Shown piece after piece: positions 1 through 10,429 of a stretch of 64,000 nt of DNA. A program made the translations under genes and the position numbers. The stretch's first letter is position 1; the number at the start of each line of letters is the position of its first letter. The notes under the pieces are model-generated. The model saw only the letters and a program-made list of their open reading frames with translations. It did not search any database and was not told the DNA's origin. Source of the stretch: Artemia franciscana (Eukaryota > Arthropoda > Branchiopoda > Anostraca > Artemiidae); contig NC_088868.1 in assembly GCF_032884065.1 (NCBI RefSeq), positions 34,560,890-34,624,889 on the forward strand. The letters are read 5' to 3'.

Positions 1-830
1 AGTCACGTATCTTAAACTTGTTTTTATTCTTCCCATCCAGTTTCATCCTGATCTCTCCGCTTTAAGTATTTTCTAACATTTCCGGCCCCAACTCCGCCCA
101 ACTGCCCCCCCCCCCAATGACACTGGATCCGATTGAGATTTAAAATAAGATATCTGAGTTACGAGGTCGTAACTAAATATGAAGTTTCATGAAGATCTGA
201 TCACTCCTTCGTAAGTTAAAAATACGTCATTTTTTCAAATTTTTCAGAATTAAAAAAATAGAGCGGATCCGTTAAAATTATGTCAATCTCGTATCTAAGA
301 CTTCTGCTTATTTTTGCCACCAAGTTTCATTCCAATTCTTCCACTCTAAGCGTTTTCCATGATTTTATGTTCCCCCCCTTCAAACTCCCCAGATTAGGTC
401 GGTATTTAAAATTAGAGCTTTGAGACACGATATCCTTCTTAATATTAAATTTCATTGAGATCCGATCACCCGTTCGTAAGTCAAGTCAAAAATACCTCAT
501 TTTTTCTAATTGTTCAGAATTAACCCCCCCCCCTACCAACTACCCCAAAGAGAGTGGATCCGTTCCAGTTATGTCAATCATTTATCTAGGACTTGTGCTT
601 ATTTTTCCCACCAAGTTTCATTCCGATCCCTCCACTTTAAGTGTTTGCCAAGATTTTAGGTTTCCCCCCCCCAGCTCCCCCCCCCCCAATTTCACCAGAT
701 TCAGTCAGGATTTAAAATAAGAACTCTGTGACACGATATCCTTCCAAACATGAAATTTCAAAAAGATCTGATCAACCGTTCGTAAGTTAAAAATACTTCA
801 TTTTTGGTTAATACCAAGTGCCATAAAAAG
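1..830. repeat. R1 dispersed repeat, three ~290-bp units
   Basis: Noncoding repeat. The phrase 'ccaccaagtttcat' and its variants recur near 22, 310 and 600, a period of about 290 bp, each followed by a C-rich tract and a 'gatccg' stretch. The block ends at 811-829 with 'taccaagtgccataaaaa', the same 3' terminus seen at 10425 and 31168. Related copies lie at 9370-10425, 31040-31168 and 62785-63515. The left end is cut by the window edge. I see no protein in it; it is probably a non-autonomous mobile element. Confidence 0.7.
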
Positions 831-2034
831 GAATCATTTCCTTTGCCATGTTGCGTTGTGCCGCCAGATCAAAAAACAAGACTTCTTTAGTCATAATAAG
901 GTTTTTATTGCTAATTTTCTGGTGAATAAATTAAAAGGCCTTTTCTTAGGAACCTTGAAGTATGGTCAAAGTATTCATCAAAGAGGATTGGTAACTTACA
1001 GTAGTGGAAACAGTCGGTAATATCGGCAAAAAAGATTATCAAGGCCATCTAATGTTCGGGGACACTTGACATTTTTTTCAGGCTTTGTAATGATTTTTGG
1101 TCGAGAACTGGGTTCGGACACTTTTCATTAAACTAATTTCACCAACCGCACAAATTAGGTTAATTATTCTTGTTATTACAGTGAACAAAATGCCAAGTCT
1201 TGCCAAATGCTAGATGATTGGGGTTTTTGTTGATACTAATACCAGTTCTCTTATAAGTTACCCCTTTAGTAGTCGCAATGACTAAGTAGCAAAAATACGA
1301 AGAAGTGCACAAACACTATTTGACAAGCGACGAAGGGCAGTTGAGTTCGGAAGAGGCTGATCAAGCATCCCACCTGGTGCAAGTAAACAGTGTGCTTTTG
1401 CCAGTTTTCTCACTTTCAGTCCAGCAATTTGGCTTTACTTGGCTGTGCTAGTCCATTGTGTTTGATCTCTGAAAAGCTTTTTTCATGAGCAGGGACTTTT
1501 TGATGTTGAAAGTTCCTGTTGAAGTCTCATATTGTACGACCACTGAGGCTTATCTTTACCGGTCATTATTCGATTTTTTGTATTGTGTTCGCTCTGGAAC
1601 TCGACGTTCTGGAAGAGTACTCTGGCTCTGGTCCTGGAATTTGATTCTGTTGATAAGATTATGGGAAAGCCTCTCCACCCCAATCTAAGCAAGAAGAAGA
1701 AGAACCCTTGTACGACTAAATGGCTTTAACAACGATCAAGACACATCAACAGTGCTAAACTTAAGCTAATAATAACAATTGAGAGCGATGCAATTGAATA
1801 ACATAACTATAACCATGATTCCATTAAAAAAGGAAGGTGCTAGCAGTGATAAGAAAGTAACTTGAGGTTTGCAGGCACTTTTTGGTTTATATGGGTTTAA
1901 GTCACACAGATCAACATTTAGAGGTCCAATTCTCACTTTGTCTTTATTATCGGGCTTCGGGGCCCTACTTCTTAACAAATTGTTTTTGTAATCTATAAAC
2001 TATACTATTTTATTGCTATTAACAACTCACCGCA
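831..2034. other. No gene recognised
   Basis: AT-rich single-copy-looking sequence. Two overlapping frames of about 65-70 codons near 1480-1690, on opposite strands, have no recognisable composition and look accidental. Confidence 0.5.
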
Positions 2035-2325
2035 TTACCAAGCCGCCTGATGCCAACACAGGTACGCAAACTCCTTCTTTATCCTAATCTATTGAAAGTT
2101 TTCCTCTTTACACCCTCCCAGGAAGTTCCTATTTCACTTAAATCTTTCTTTACGACATCCTCCCACCTCAGCCATAGACGACCTGCTTTCTATTTAGCCC
2201 TAGACGATTGACCGAAAAGAACTATCTTCGGTAATCGGTCATCCGCAGAGCGTGCCCTAGCCATTTCAACCATTCTTTCATTATAGCCCTAAAGAGCGAG
2301 ATTGAACCACTTTTTTGTACAGCCG
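2035..2325 (-). mobile_element. LINE remnant: C-terminal end of an endonuclease/reverse-transcriptase ORF
   Basis: Read on the minus strand this block gives 'KWLGHALRM' and, in a shifted frame, 'RWEDVVKKDLSEIGTSWEG' followed by 'VKRKTFNRLG'. These phrases are the usual tail of many arthropod and cnidarian LINE polyproteins, where a WLGHxLRM motif precedes a G-R-P-x-x-RWEDVVKKDL segment. The frame changes between the two motifs and a stop lies in the second, so this is a dead fragment of about 290 bp. The clade cannot be fixed from so short a piece. No 5' part of the same element is visible next to it. Confidence 0.7.
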
Positions 2326-3034
2326 ACTGTTTGAAATACGACAAGCTATTTTATCTTGTTGAAATTCTTTGATATTAGAGAAAATGAAATCGAGTCTCGT
2401 AAGTATCTTAGTTTTTTTTACAAAACTTTTTGACTTATAAATAAAAATAATTCAAACGTTTTTCACCCCTTAGGTATTTTGAATGCGACTGAATTTAAAT
2501 ACTTATTTTTTAATATTGTAACGTCAATGTTGAAAAGAGCAAAGCTTTGTTAATGTATTTTAAATGGGACTAAGTCTCATTCTCCACTTTTGATACGTCT
2601 TCTTGTTACCAGGAAGTAGGGAATTTTTCCTCTCGCCTTGAGACCCTCCTGGGTGACCTCTGTACATGGTTTCGCTATCGATGGAACTCTAGAAATTCAA
2701 ATCTTTAAATTTGAACACGCTTTACTTACATATTTTTCTGTATAACATTATTTGGGCATGCTGTTCAATTCTAAAACTTTATATGTCCGTGGTCTTTTTT
2801 ATGTATTAAATAATGTGAAATGGAATGCAGTATAAATTTAGTTCTCATATAGTAAAGAACATGGATTGAACCTTTTAGAAGGCAACATTTACAAACAAAG
2901 AAATCATAAACATTTGAAAATAGCGAATGACTTTTCAGTGAGTTATTCAACATAAATACGAAAGGACATTTATGGCCAAGAGAGAGGCCCATTGACTACA
3001 TTTCAAGGTTCATCATGGTGAGATTCTTTTGAGT
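2326..3034. other. No gene recognised
   Basis: AT-rich sequence with short accidental frames only. No repeat shared with the rest of the window was seen here. Confidence 0.5.
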
Positions 3035-3125
3035 GCTTTAGTTTATGTGCAAGTTTTAATGACGCTCCTTACTTTCAGTTAAAACAAAAACTTGTTTTTT
3101 TTATTTAATTTTCAAGAAATGATCA
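3035..3125 (+). repeat. R2 repeat fragment
   Basis: Matches the right arm of the R2 foldback unit: 'cgctccttactttcagtt' followed by a T-rich run, as at 42970-43020, 35510-35550 and 32480-32520. Confidence 0.65.
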
Positions 3126-3126
3126 T

Positions 3127-3182
3127 GAAATTGTTTAATAAACCCAACATACAAGAAATTGTTTAATAAACCCAACATACAA
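3127..3182. repeat. Two-copy 28-bp direct repeat
   Basis: The stretch starting 'gaaattgtttaataaaccc' occurs twice in direct succession with a period of 28 bp and no difference, a very recent slippage duplication. Confidence 0.9.
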
Positions 3183-3458
3183 GAAAACCATAGAAAAGCA
3201 AAACCTAATTTAATGATAAGTATTTCTAATTACTTGCAAGAGTAAAGGCCCAGAATGAAGAAGGATCCAGCTTATATTATTGTAATAAGCCTAAACTCCT
3301 GCACATACTCTTTGATGCCACATCAAATTGCTCAAATAAGAAACACCTTCCTTATAAACTTCACATTTAGAGGTTTTATCATCTGTATGTAGTCATTTGT
3401 ACGCGTTCTAACAGTCCAGTCAAGAAAAATATTTCTTACATACATTACATCTAGAAGA
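3183..3458 (-). other. Downstream flank of the zinc-finger locus
   Basis: No intact frame. In the paralogous locus the same position (37100-37186) still shows finger remnants, so this stretch may be further decayed finger sequence or 3' flank. I cannot show it directly. Confidence 0.35.
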
Positions 3459-3893
3459 TTAATCACCTTTACACAGTCTTTTTTTTGTGTTTAAAATATT
3501 CCCTAGAGAAAAAGTTTTGTCACCTACAACACATTTAAGCGGTTTCTCACCCATATACACTCTTGATTGCATTTTTAAATTGTGTCCTAGAGGAAAGGTT
3601 TTATCACCTACAACACATTTAAGCGGTTTCTCACCCATATACAGTCTTGATTGCATTTTTAAATTGTGTCCTAGAGGAAAGGTTTTGTCACCTACAACAC
3701 ATTTAAGCGGTTTCTCACCCATATACACTCTTGATTGCATTTTTAAATTGTGTCCTAGAGGAAAAGTTTTGTCACATGCATCACATTTACACAACTTTTC
3801 ACGTGTGGGTACTCTTTAGTGCATTGTCAAAAAATTCACAAAAGAAAAGGCTTTTTCAAATACATCTCATTTAGAAGGTTTATCACCTGTATG
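3459..3893 (-). pseudogene. Fossil C2H2 fingers with 84-bp tandem units
   Basis: This continues the reading frame of the zinc-finger exon (3894-4591) past its stop. It holds decayed fingers: the second zinc cysteine is replaced ('LKCVVGDKTF') and the first histidine position reads Q in 'HNLKMQSR', so these units should not bind zinc. In-frame stops lie at 3867-3869 and 3894-3896, with another near 3820. Three almost identical 84-bp units (period set by 'cacctacaac' at 3521, 3605, 3689) follow one another. All three carry the same lost cysteine, so the tandem copies arose after the finger died. The TGA at 3867-3869 replaces a finger cysteine and has an exact counterpart at 37436-37438 in the paralogue. 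Confidence 0.8.
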
Positions 3894-4591
3894 CTAACGG
3901 GAGTTCAAAGACTCCCGTTGAGAAAAGTATTTCTCACACACATCACATTTGAATGGTTTGTCTTTCGTATGCACTCTCTGGTGCTTGTTCATATATACTG
4001 CTCGAGAAAACGTCTTGTGGCATATACTACATTTGAATGGCTTCTCATCCGTATCCACTCTTTGATGCGCTTTCAAATATGCTGCTTGAAAAAAGGTCTT
4101 CTCACATACATCACATTTGACAGGTTTCTCACCTGTGTGCACTCGTTGGTGCCGTTTCAGATCGTGAGCTCTAGAAAAATCCTTTTCACATAAATCACAT
4201 TTAAACGGTTTCTCATCCGTATACACTCTTTGATGCGTGTTCAAAGATGCTGCTTGAGAAAACGTCTTGTCACATACATCACATTTGATAGGTTTCTCAC
4301 CTGTATGCACTCGTTGGTGACGTTTCAGATCGTGAGCTCTAGAAAAATCCTTTTCACATAGATCACATTTAAATGGCTTTTCCACTTTATCTGTTCTTTG
4401 ATGTCTTTCCGATTTTGTATGCTTTTTACTGTGAAGGTGACTTTTCAAACATGTTTTCTGACTTTTTAAGCTTTTTGCTTCAGATTCCAAAGCAGTTGAA
4501 TTAGAGAAACCACTGGCAGATGAATTCTTTGAAGCAACTAGTGACGCATTTTCCCGTAAGTGCAGTCCAGAGACGCGTGATGATAAGTGAC
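3894..4591 (-). CDS. C2H2 zinc-finger protein, 3' terminal coding exon
   Basis: The exon encodes a probable nuclear DNA-binding protein. On the minus strand a good acceptor (T-rich tract then 'tttttag', AG at 4593-4592) is followed by an open frame of about 232 codons. A ~70-residue Ser/Asn-rich lead with a basic 'KTCLKSHLHSKKH' region precedes the fingers. Five nearly complete C2H2 fingers follow (CDLCEKDFSRAHDLKRHQ type), joined by TGEKP- or TDEKP-like linkers, and a sixth is cut short by TAG at 3894. Fingers 1 and 3 are almost identical, so fingers 1-2 and 3-4 are a two-finger duplication. Fingers 2 and 4 have Y or D in place of the last histidine and may bind zinc weakly. No upstream coding exon with an initiator ATG is identified. 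A broken paralogue lies at 37100-38059. The acceptor, lead sequence and finger order match there, which supports the exon start. Whether the gene is still expressed is unknown. Confidence 0.75.
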
Positions 4592-4739
4592 CTAAAAATT
4601 TAAAAGTCCACCAAGTAAAAAAAAAAAAAAAATGAATGAGGAAGAAAGAAAAGAATACAAATTATTTATTGAAGTCGATAACATTTGAGGGTAACTGCAT
4701 AGCTGAATAGTACGCCAGCCTAGGTATATACGTAACTTT
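4592..4739 (-). other. Intron sequence upstream of the zinc-finger exon
   Basis: Presumed intron end. The 4618-4700 part still aligns with 38281-38370 upstream of the paralogous exon ('ttattgaagtcga' versus 'ttgttgaagtcga'), which shows that the duplication reached into the intron. Confidence 0.55.
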
Positions 4740-5387
4740 AGAGACCACACAAAATTGGTATTTTACCTATTTTACTGTTTTACGTGTTTTGCCGGTATTT
4801 TACCTCTTTTACGGCACTCTGTAGTTATCATCGTGCAAAAGTAGCCAAAGGCTGGGAGAAACAGGTTTGGAAGATAGGCCTGTAGCAATGTAACCCAGTC
4901 TAAAACCAAGAACACACGTTGCTTTTTTTGGAACCAATTGGGTAAATCGTTGTCACTTCGCAAGAAACGTCGTCAATTTGAGCTTGAAATATTGCAAAAT
5001 TCGGAAAAACAGCACCAAATTTAATCTTGATCATAAAAAAGGACAATCTCAATCATTTCCTTCTCTTCAGCATGAAAACCAAAAGGCCTGAATAATAACA
5101 ACAATAGGTAAATTTTTAATAATAAAAGAATGAATGTTTAAATAAAATTTTTTGATGAAATAAATATTGAAAATATTATAAATTTTAATTATAAAAGTAC
5201 TTAACAATAATAATAAAAGAACCAAATAAAAAGTTAAGATGAAAAGTTAAGGTGAAAGTTAAGATGAAAGGAGTGCCTGAAAAAAACTACGTGTGTTCTA
5301 GGCTAAAAGCCCAAGAGAAAATTGGAATTTTTACCTAGCATATTTTTTTGCCGTTGCTACTCTAGCACAGAAAAACTAGGCGGTAAA

Positions 5388-5581
5388 CATTCTACCGTTG
5401 TAACGTCAGTCAAGCATTATAGATCATAGATTATAGATCATTATAGATTATAGATCATTATAGACCGCTGTAACGTCAGTCGAGCATTATAGATCATTAT
5501 AGATTACAGATTATATAGATCATTATAGATTATAGATCATTATAGACCGTTGTAACGTCGGTCAAGCATTATAGATCATAA
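5388..5581. repeat. AT-rich minisatellite, three units of ~70-80 bp
   Basis: Each unit begins with an 'accgttgtaacgtcagtc' variant and continues with runs of 'attatagatc'. Starts are near 5392, 5464 and 5546. It lies inside the R3 copy. Confidence 0.85.
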
Positions 5582-5936
5582 GCCTTTTTGTGTTTCCAAT
5601 GAAAACAATTTAAGAAAAGACCATTTGCCCCCCCCATATGCATTATAAAATACATTTATGTGTCTCTTCTCTATATTCGTAAGAATGAATTACACGGTTA
5701 AAGACTATATTATCTTTAACCGCACACATAATTTTCATTTCAGGAAATAATCTAGCACTTAAAAATTATAACCATCTCAACTTTAATACACTCTATCGAT
5801 CTGATATGATTTCTTAAGTCAGACGACCTTTTATCCCCGAGATATACTTGTTGTTTTTTACCGAGCGTTCCTTAGAAGTGTATAGGATAGTGTATTACCA
5901 TGGACACATTGGGGTAGAAACAAAAAATGTTTCTTT

Positions 5937-5965
5937 GTTAATTGCTTCTTGTCGAAGCAATTAAC
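5937..5965. repeat. Perfect 12-bp-stem hairpin
   Basis: 'gttaattgcttc', a 5-base loop, then 'gaagcaattaac'. It sits at the outer edge of the R3 copy and may mark its terminus. Confidence 0.85.
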
Positions 5966-6589
5966 GAAAGGCGAAATAAAAGATCATTTATTTTAAAGCC
6001 TACGTTGAGATGGAAGCAGAAGAAACGGAAGGAGACACACTTGGCGTTTTTATTTTCTTGTTTTTTTTTTTAACTGCTGACAAATGAGTGTGTTTGCAGA
6101 AGGTATATCATAAAATAGAAACAGACTTGAATTCATCATAGACTTTTTCCATTTTTTTTTGTTTTATTGAGAAGGGAGAGGACAATTGTAAAACAAATTA
6201 AGAGATAACTTAATTGGCGAATGTCCAGAAATTAAAGGGATTTTAAAGTGTCAGGGGATTAGGACCAAATTAGCCCCTGCCATGTAAAACAAATGCTAGA
6301 TAATTTGATAGGGGAATATCAAGAAATTCAAAGAATTTTAAAGTGTCAGGGGGATCAGGCCCAAATTAGCCCCTGTCGTCGACCCTAAGCAAATCAAAAT
6401 CCATTTGTTATTAACGAATAGAATGAATAGTGATCAAATTTATGCGCCCAAAACTAAATAGTATTTTAAAAAGATTTTGAATTTCTTTACGTTAAGGAAA
6501 TTTCTACCTATTGCTTTTCAAAATAGAGGAGGGATATTATCTTACTAACCCAAGCCAAACCAATAACATTAACAATTCTCATTAATAAA
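5966..6589. other. No gene recognised
   Basis: AT-rich. A short internal direct repeat is visible ('taaagtgtcagggg' near 6243 and 6341, each followed by 'cccaaattagcccctg'-like text), so a ~95-bp unit is duplicated once. Confidence 0.5.
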
Positions 6590-7110
6590 AGACAGGCAAA
6601 AAAAGCCCAACTGATCTTTTAGATACAGGGCAACTCTAAAACAGCAATTTTACCCTATATTTTCCTAGGGAATATCTCATTTTACCAATTTACCTTGTTT
6701 CACCAGTTTTACTGGCCATATTTTTATTTTGCAGTAATTTTACAACAATACGTCAATCTGGTAAACAAAATGCTTTTACGTTTCAGAATCCTCGTTTCTA
6801 ACATTAGCAGTGAAGTTTATCATTTATGTTAAAATTGGAAGTTCTAGTGCCCGTTTAAGAGTTAACAGCAAGTGGAGGGCAATCAACCCCGCTGAAAAAA
6901 AGCTCAACTGGTCTTCTCAAGCCAGGGCAACTCTAAAACAGCAATTTTACCCACCATTATCCCAGGAAATACCTTCGTTTTTTTTATTTACCAATTTTAC
7001 CTTGTTTCACCAGTTTTACTGACCGGGTTTTCATTTTGCGGTAATTTTACAACAAAACGTTAACCTGGTAAACAATATGCTTTTACGTTTTAGAAACCTT
7101 GTTTATAATA
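6590..7110. repeat. Tandem duplication of a ~210-bp unit
   Basis: Units 6590-6800 and about 6895-7110 share 'agggcaactctaaaacagca', 'ttgtttcaccagttttact' and 'gcttttacgttt'. The motifs 'ttttaccaattttacc' resemble the R3 repeats at 4740-4815 and 12600-12800. Noncoding. Confidence 0.8.
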
Positions 7111-7229
7111 TAACGTCGCCATTTTAACTATTTTTCATAAATTTCAGTCGCCACTACTGATGAGTAAGGTGAAAAATGTCAACAAGACATAAAGGCTAAA
7201 AAGGATTGCCACCAAAAAAGGTAAGACTA

Positions 7230-7760
7230 AGGGCCCCTTTTGATGCAAAATGAGAAGTTCTAGTTCTCGTTGAAGAATCAACAGCAAATGGAGGGGAAAA
7301 GACCCAGTCTCCGTGCCTGTTTTCCAACAATTCTTTCGATCAAAATTTAAAGATGATTACTTTGTTCAAAATAAACTAAAGGTAGAATAAATATGCTTCC
7401 GAGGTTGACAATCCCTCTTCATACCACAGGGTAAGGGCTATAAACTATGAAAATTAACCACTGTTACGGTTAATTAAAACATTGTTAGGGAGGTGACTCC
7501 TTGAATTTAAAAGCAGAAGTTCAAGAGCCCTTTTTAAGATAGAGAAAAAAGTTAAGAGGGTAACCAGCTTTTCCTCCTACCTTGCCCCCCCCCCCCCCAA
7601 AAAAAAGGCACCCTATCAAAATTTTAAGGCAGCTTTTGATCACAGTTTTCCAAAGGTCCAATAATTATTCCTAAGTCGACAACCTTTCCCATTGGTTCCG
7701 GGGCAAGGACAATAAGTTATAGAAGTTTTTTTTTATTAAATTATAAGTTTTTACTAAGAA
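7230..7760. repeat. R2-type ~280-bp units, diverged
   Basis: Two degenerate units with the R2 word order: 'agaagttctagt', a purine-rich segment, a C-rich tract, 'gatcaaaattttaa', 'aataattat', then a G-rich 'gggcaaggac' stretch. Compare 38590-39790 and 51586-53025. Confidence 0.6.
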
Positions 7761-8089
7761 TAGAGGCCATATTTGATCCTACATATTCAATAAAGCTTAG
7801 AATAATAAGTTAAAACTTTAAGAAAATGGTGAGGGTGATTCCAAGAACAATCAATACAAACAATGTATTGGCATTTTGTGTTATTGGATTATTAGCAACA
7901 TCAAAGTAACGGTTTTGTATATTAGGTTGTAACTTTTGAGGTATGTGGTAGAGATTGGAGGGAAAACAGTCTCACCCCTGTCCTTTTTAGATGAACATAT
8001 CCTTTAAAATGATCGTTATTTGTAAGACAAAACTGGGGTCGTACCTAAACCATTGAAAAGAATTTCAAGGGAATGGCACTATCATTGCT
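7761..8089. other. No gene recognised
   Basis: AT-rich, no repeats or frames of note. Confidence 0.5.
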
Positions 8090-8720
8090 GTAGGACAAAA
8101 GAAAAAAAGAACTTCAAATTTTAAGACAAGGGAGGACCTGTAAGTAACATTTCACTAAGTTTTCGTCATATTTACAACGAGAAGTTGACATTTTTAGGAA
8201 GTTGGTAAGCCTATCTCTTTTTTTCGATGGATTTGAGGGTGCAAAAATGCAGTTTCATTTCATTCGTAGAGGGATGCACAAATAAGTGTAGACAGTAAGA
8301 GACCAATTAGTATTTTCATTGAAGGATAACAAACTTCTCCACATTAGTTTACATTTTATTCGTTTAAAAGAATAGGGAAGACAAAAACAGGACCTGTAAG
8401 TAACATTCGACTGTTATGTTTTCGTCATCTTTACGATGAGAAGTTTGCATTTTTAGCGAGTTGGTAAGCCTATTTTTTGCTTTCAATCCCTTTGAGGGTA
8501 CAAAAATTCAGTTTCGTTTCATTCGTAAATTAGTTTACATTTTATTCGTTGAAAATAATAGGGAAATTAGTTTTCAAAGACGATTGAGGGAGTTTTAAGT
8601 AAGAAGTTGTTCTACGACCATTATTATCTTCAGGGATTATGGGTTATACAGGTCTGCTGACTAATGTACCTTTCTTTTACTTTTAGAAGCGTTAATCCTA
8701 AGTAGTATGATAAAAAAAAG
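8090..8720. repeat. Segmentally duplicated noncoding block (paired with 45535-45945)
   Basis: Shares 'acctgtaagtaaca', 'gagaagttgacattttta', 'ttagtttacattttattcg' and 'cgttaatcctaagtagta' with 45535-45945, in the same order. Here a ~240-bp part is tandemly repeated (8130-8360 and 8380-8570). Because it lies between the two other paired blocks in the same order at both sites, it belongs to the 34-kb-spaced duplication. I see no convincing exon; conserved intron or regulatory sequence is possible. Confidence 0.7.
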
Positions 8721-9369
8721 AAAAAGAATTTCGTAGATGGCCTCTCTTAAATTAAAAATTAATTAATGAAGTCTCAAAATCATCCCCGTTCGCCTTCAAG
8801 TCTAATGGACTTGTCGGTCATGTGTCCAAAAATACGACAGTCATCCTGAGACTCAAAGCGGGGCTATAGGCTAAGGTCACGTGTTCGCCACTGAGTCCAA
8901 GCAAATTCAGTCCCAAGTTTTGCATACAAGTCCAGTTGACATTGTCCGTCATGAGTCAATCCACAAATCTCAATTATCCCCATTACAATTCCAGTAAATA
9001 GCTCATATAATGAGAAAAATCTTAGTTGCTCAAGTCCTGTGGGCATGGTCTGTCATAAATCTTCGAAAACCTGCTTTTATTTGGGATTTCCAATTGCCTT
9101 CAGATAGCTAATAGAAATTCATAGACTATTTGAATCATCCTCACTCCATGATTAATACCTTAGTTCTGCCCTAGTATAGGCTAGATGAATAGATCATAGA
9201 CTATCTATCGAAAAGTGAAATTACAACATTTCTATATAATTCTGAAAAGGCTCATGCAAGCTTTGCCTCTCATTCAGACTATCACACTGTCTTGGCTTTG
9301 TCTTCAATTAGCCTTCGCTACTTGAGGATTTTTAATATTTGATTTTGCTAGGCTTAAGAGGTGATGCCC
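8721..9369. other. No gene recognised
   Basis: No supported coding frame or shared repeat. Confidence 0.5.
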
Positions 9370-10425
9370 CTTCTCCATTTTAACAAGAGCTAAGAGCTCA
9401 TATGGCACTTGTGACGAGGTCGGAAGAGCCGAGAGCTCATATGGTATGAGCTCTAAGGAAATTCTAAGAGCCAATAGATTGCATTAAAAGGAAAATCAGA
9501 GGCTTAATGTCGGTCGTGATTTAAAATAAGAGCTCTGAGTCACGAAATCCTTCTAAATATCAAAATTCATTAAGATCCGATCACCCCCTCGCAAGTTAAA
9601 AATACCTCAATTTTTGTAATTTTTCCTCTCCCTTCAGCCTCCAGATGTTCGAATCGGGGAAAACGACTTTATCAAGTCAATTTGTACAGCTCCCTGACAC
9701 ACCTACCAATTTTCATCGTCCTAGCACGTCCAGAAGCACCAAACTCGCCAAAGCACTGAACCCCACCATCTAACTCCCGCAAAGAGAGCGGATCCAGTCC
9801 GGTTACGTCAGTCACGTATCTACGACATTTATAAGCATTTTCCAAGATTTCTGGTTCCCCCCAGCCCCCCCAATGTCAACAGATCTGGTCAGGATTTGAC
9901 ATAAGAGCTCTAAGACATGAGTTCCTTCTAAATATCAAATTTCATTAAGATCCGGTCACCCGTTCTTAAGTTAAAAACACCTCAATTTTTCTAACTTTTC
10001 CAAATTAACTAACCCCAGCTCCCCCAAAGAGAACGAATCCGTACCAATTATGTCAATCTCGTATCTATAACTTGTGCATATTCTTCCCATCAAGTTTCAT
10101 CCCGATATCTCCACTCTAAGCGTTTTCCAAGATTTCCAACTCCACCAAAGAGAGCGGATCCGATCACTCCTTCGTAAGTTAAAAATACCTCATTTTTTCT
10201 ATTTTTTTTCGAATTAACCCCCCCCCCAGATGTTCAAATCGGGAAAACGACTATTTCTAATTTGATCTGGTCCGGTCCCTGATACGTCTGCCAAGTTTCA
10301 TCATCCTTGCTTGCCTGGAAGTCCCTGAAGTAGCAGAAACAGAACAGACCGACAGACAGACAGATAGACCGACGGAATTTGCTATCGCTCTATGTCACTT
10401 GGTTATTACCAAGTGCCATAAAAAC
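9370..10425 (+). mobile_element. R1 element, apparently near full length
   Basis: Begins near 'aacaagagctaagagctcat' (compare 'aacaagaggaaagagctcat' at 62787) and ends with a hairpin at 10396-10415, 'cacttggttattaccaagtg', followed by 'ccataaaaa'. The inside holds ~290-bp R1 units and a 'gacagacagacag' stretch before the hairpin. No frame of note. The terminal hairpin resembles a Helitron 3' end, but the CTRR tetranucleotide is absent, so I leave the class open. Confidence 0.65.
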
Positions 10426-10429
10426 CAAT

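Larger units (their letters stand above)
4740..5965 (-). repeat. R3 dispersed element, inverted copy
   Basis: Reverse-oriented counterpart of 10430-12790. Shared blocks on the minus strand are the 'caccaaatt...aagctcaaatt' and 'gatttacccaattgg' stretches, the 'ccaaacctgtttctccca' stretch (4850-4870 versus 12556-12575), the repeated 'ggtattttacc' motifs, and 5580-5800 versus 10620-10845. No protein is visible. Most likely an old non-autonomous element. Confidence 0.6.

Noticed and set aside
3487-3819. Plus-strand frame with tandem repeats (FPREKVLSPTTHLSGFSP type)
   Set aside because: It is the antisense of the fossil zinc fingers; the minus strand explains the periodicity.
9370-10425. Calling R1 a Helitron
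   Set aside because: The terminal hairpin fits, but there is no CTRR end and no TC start is established.
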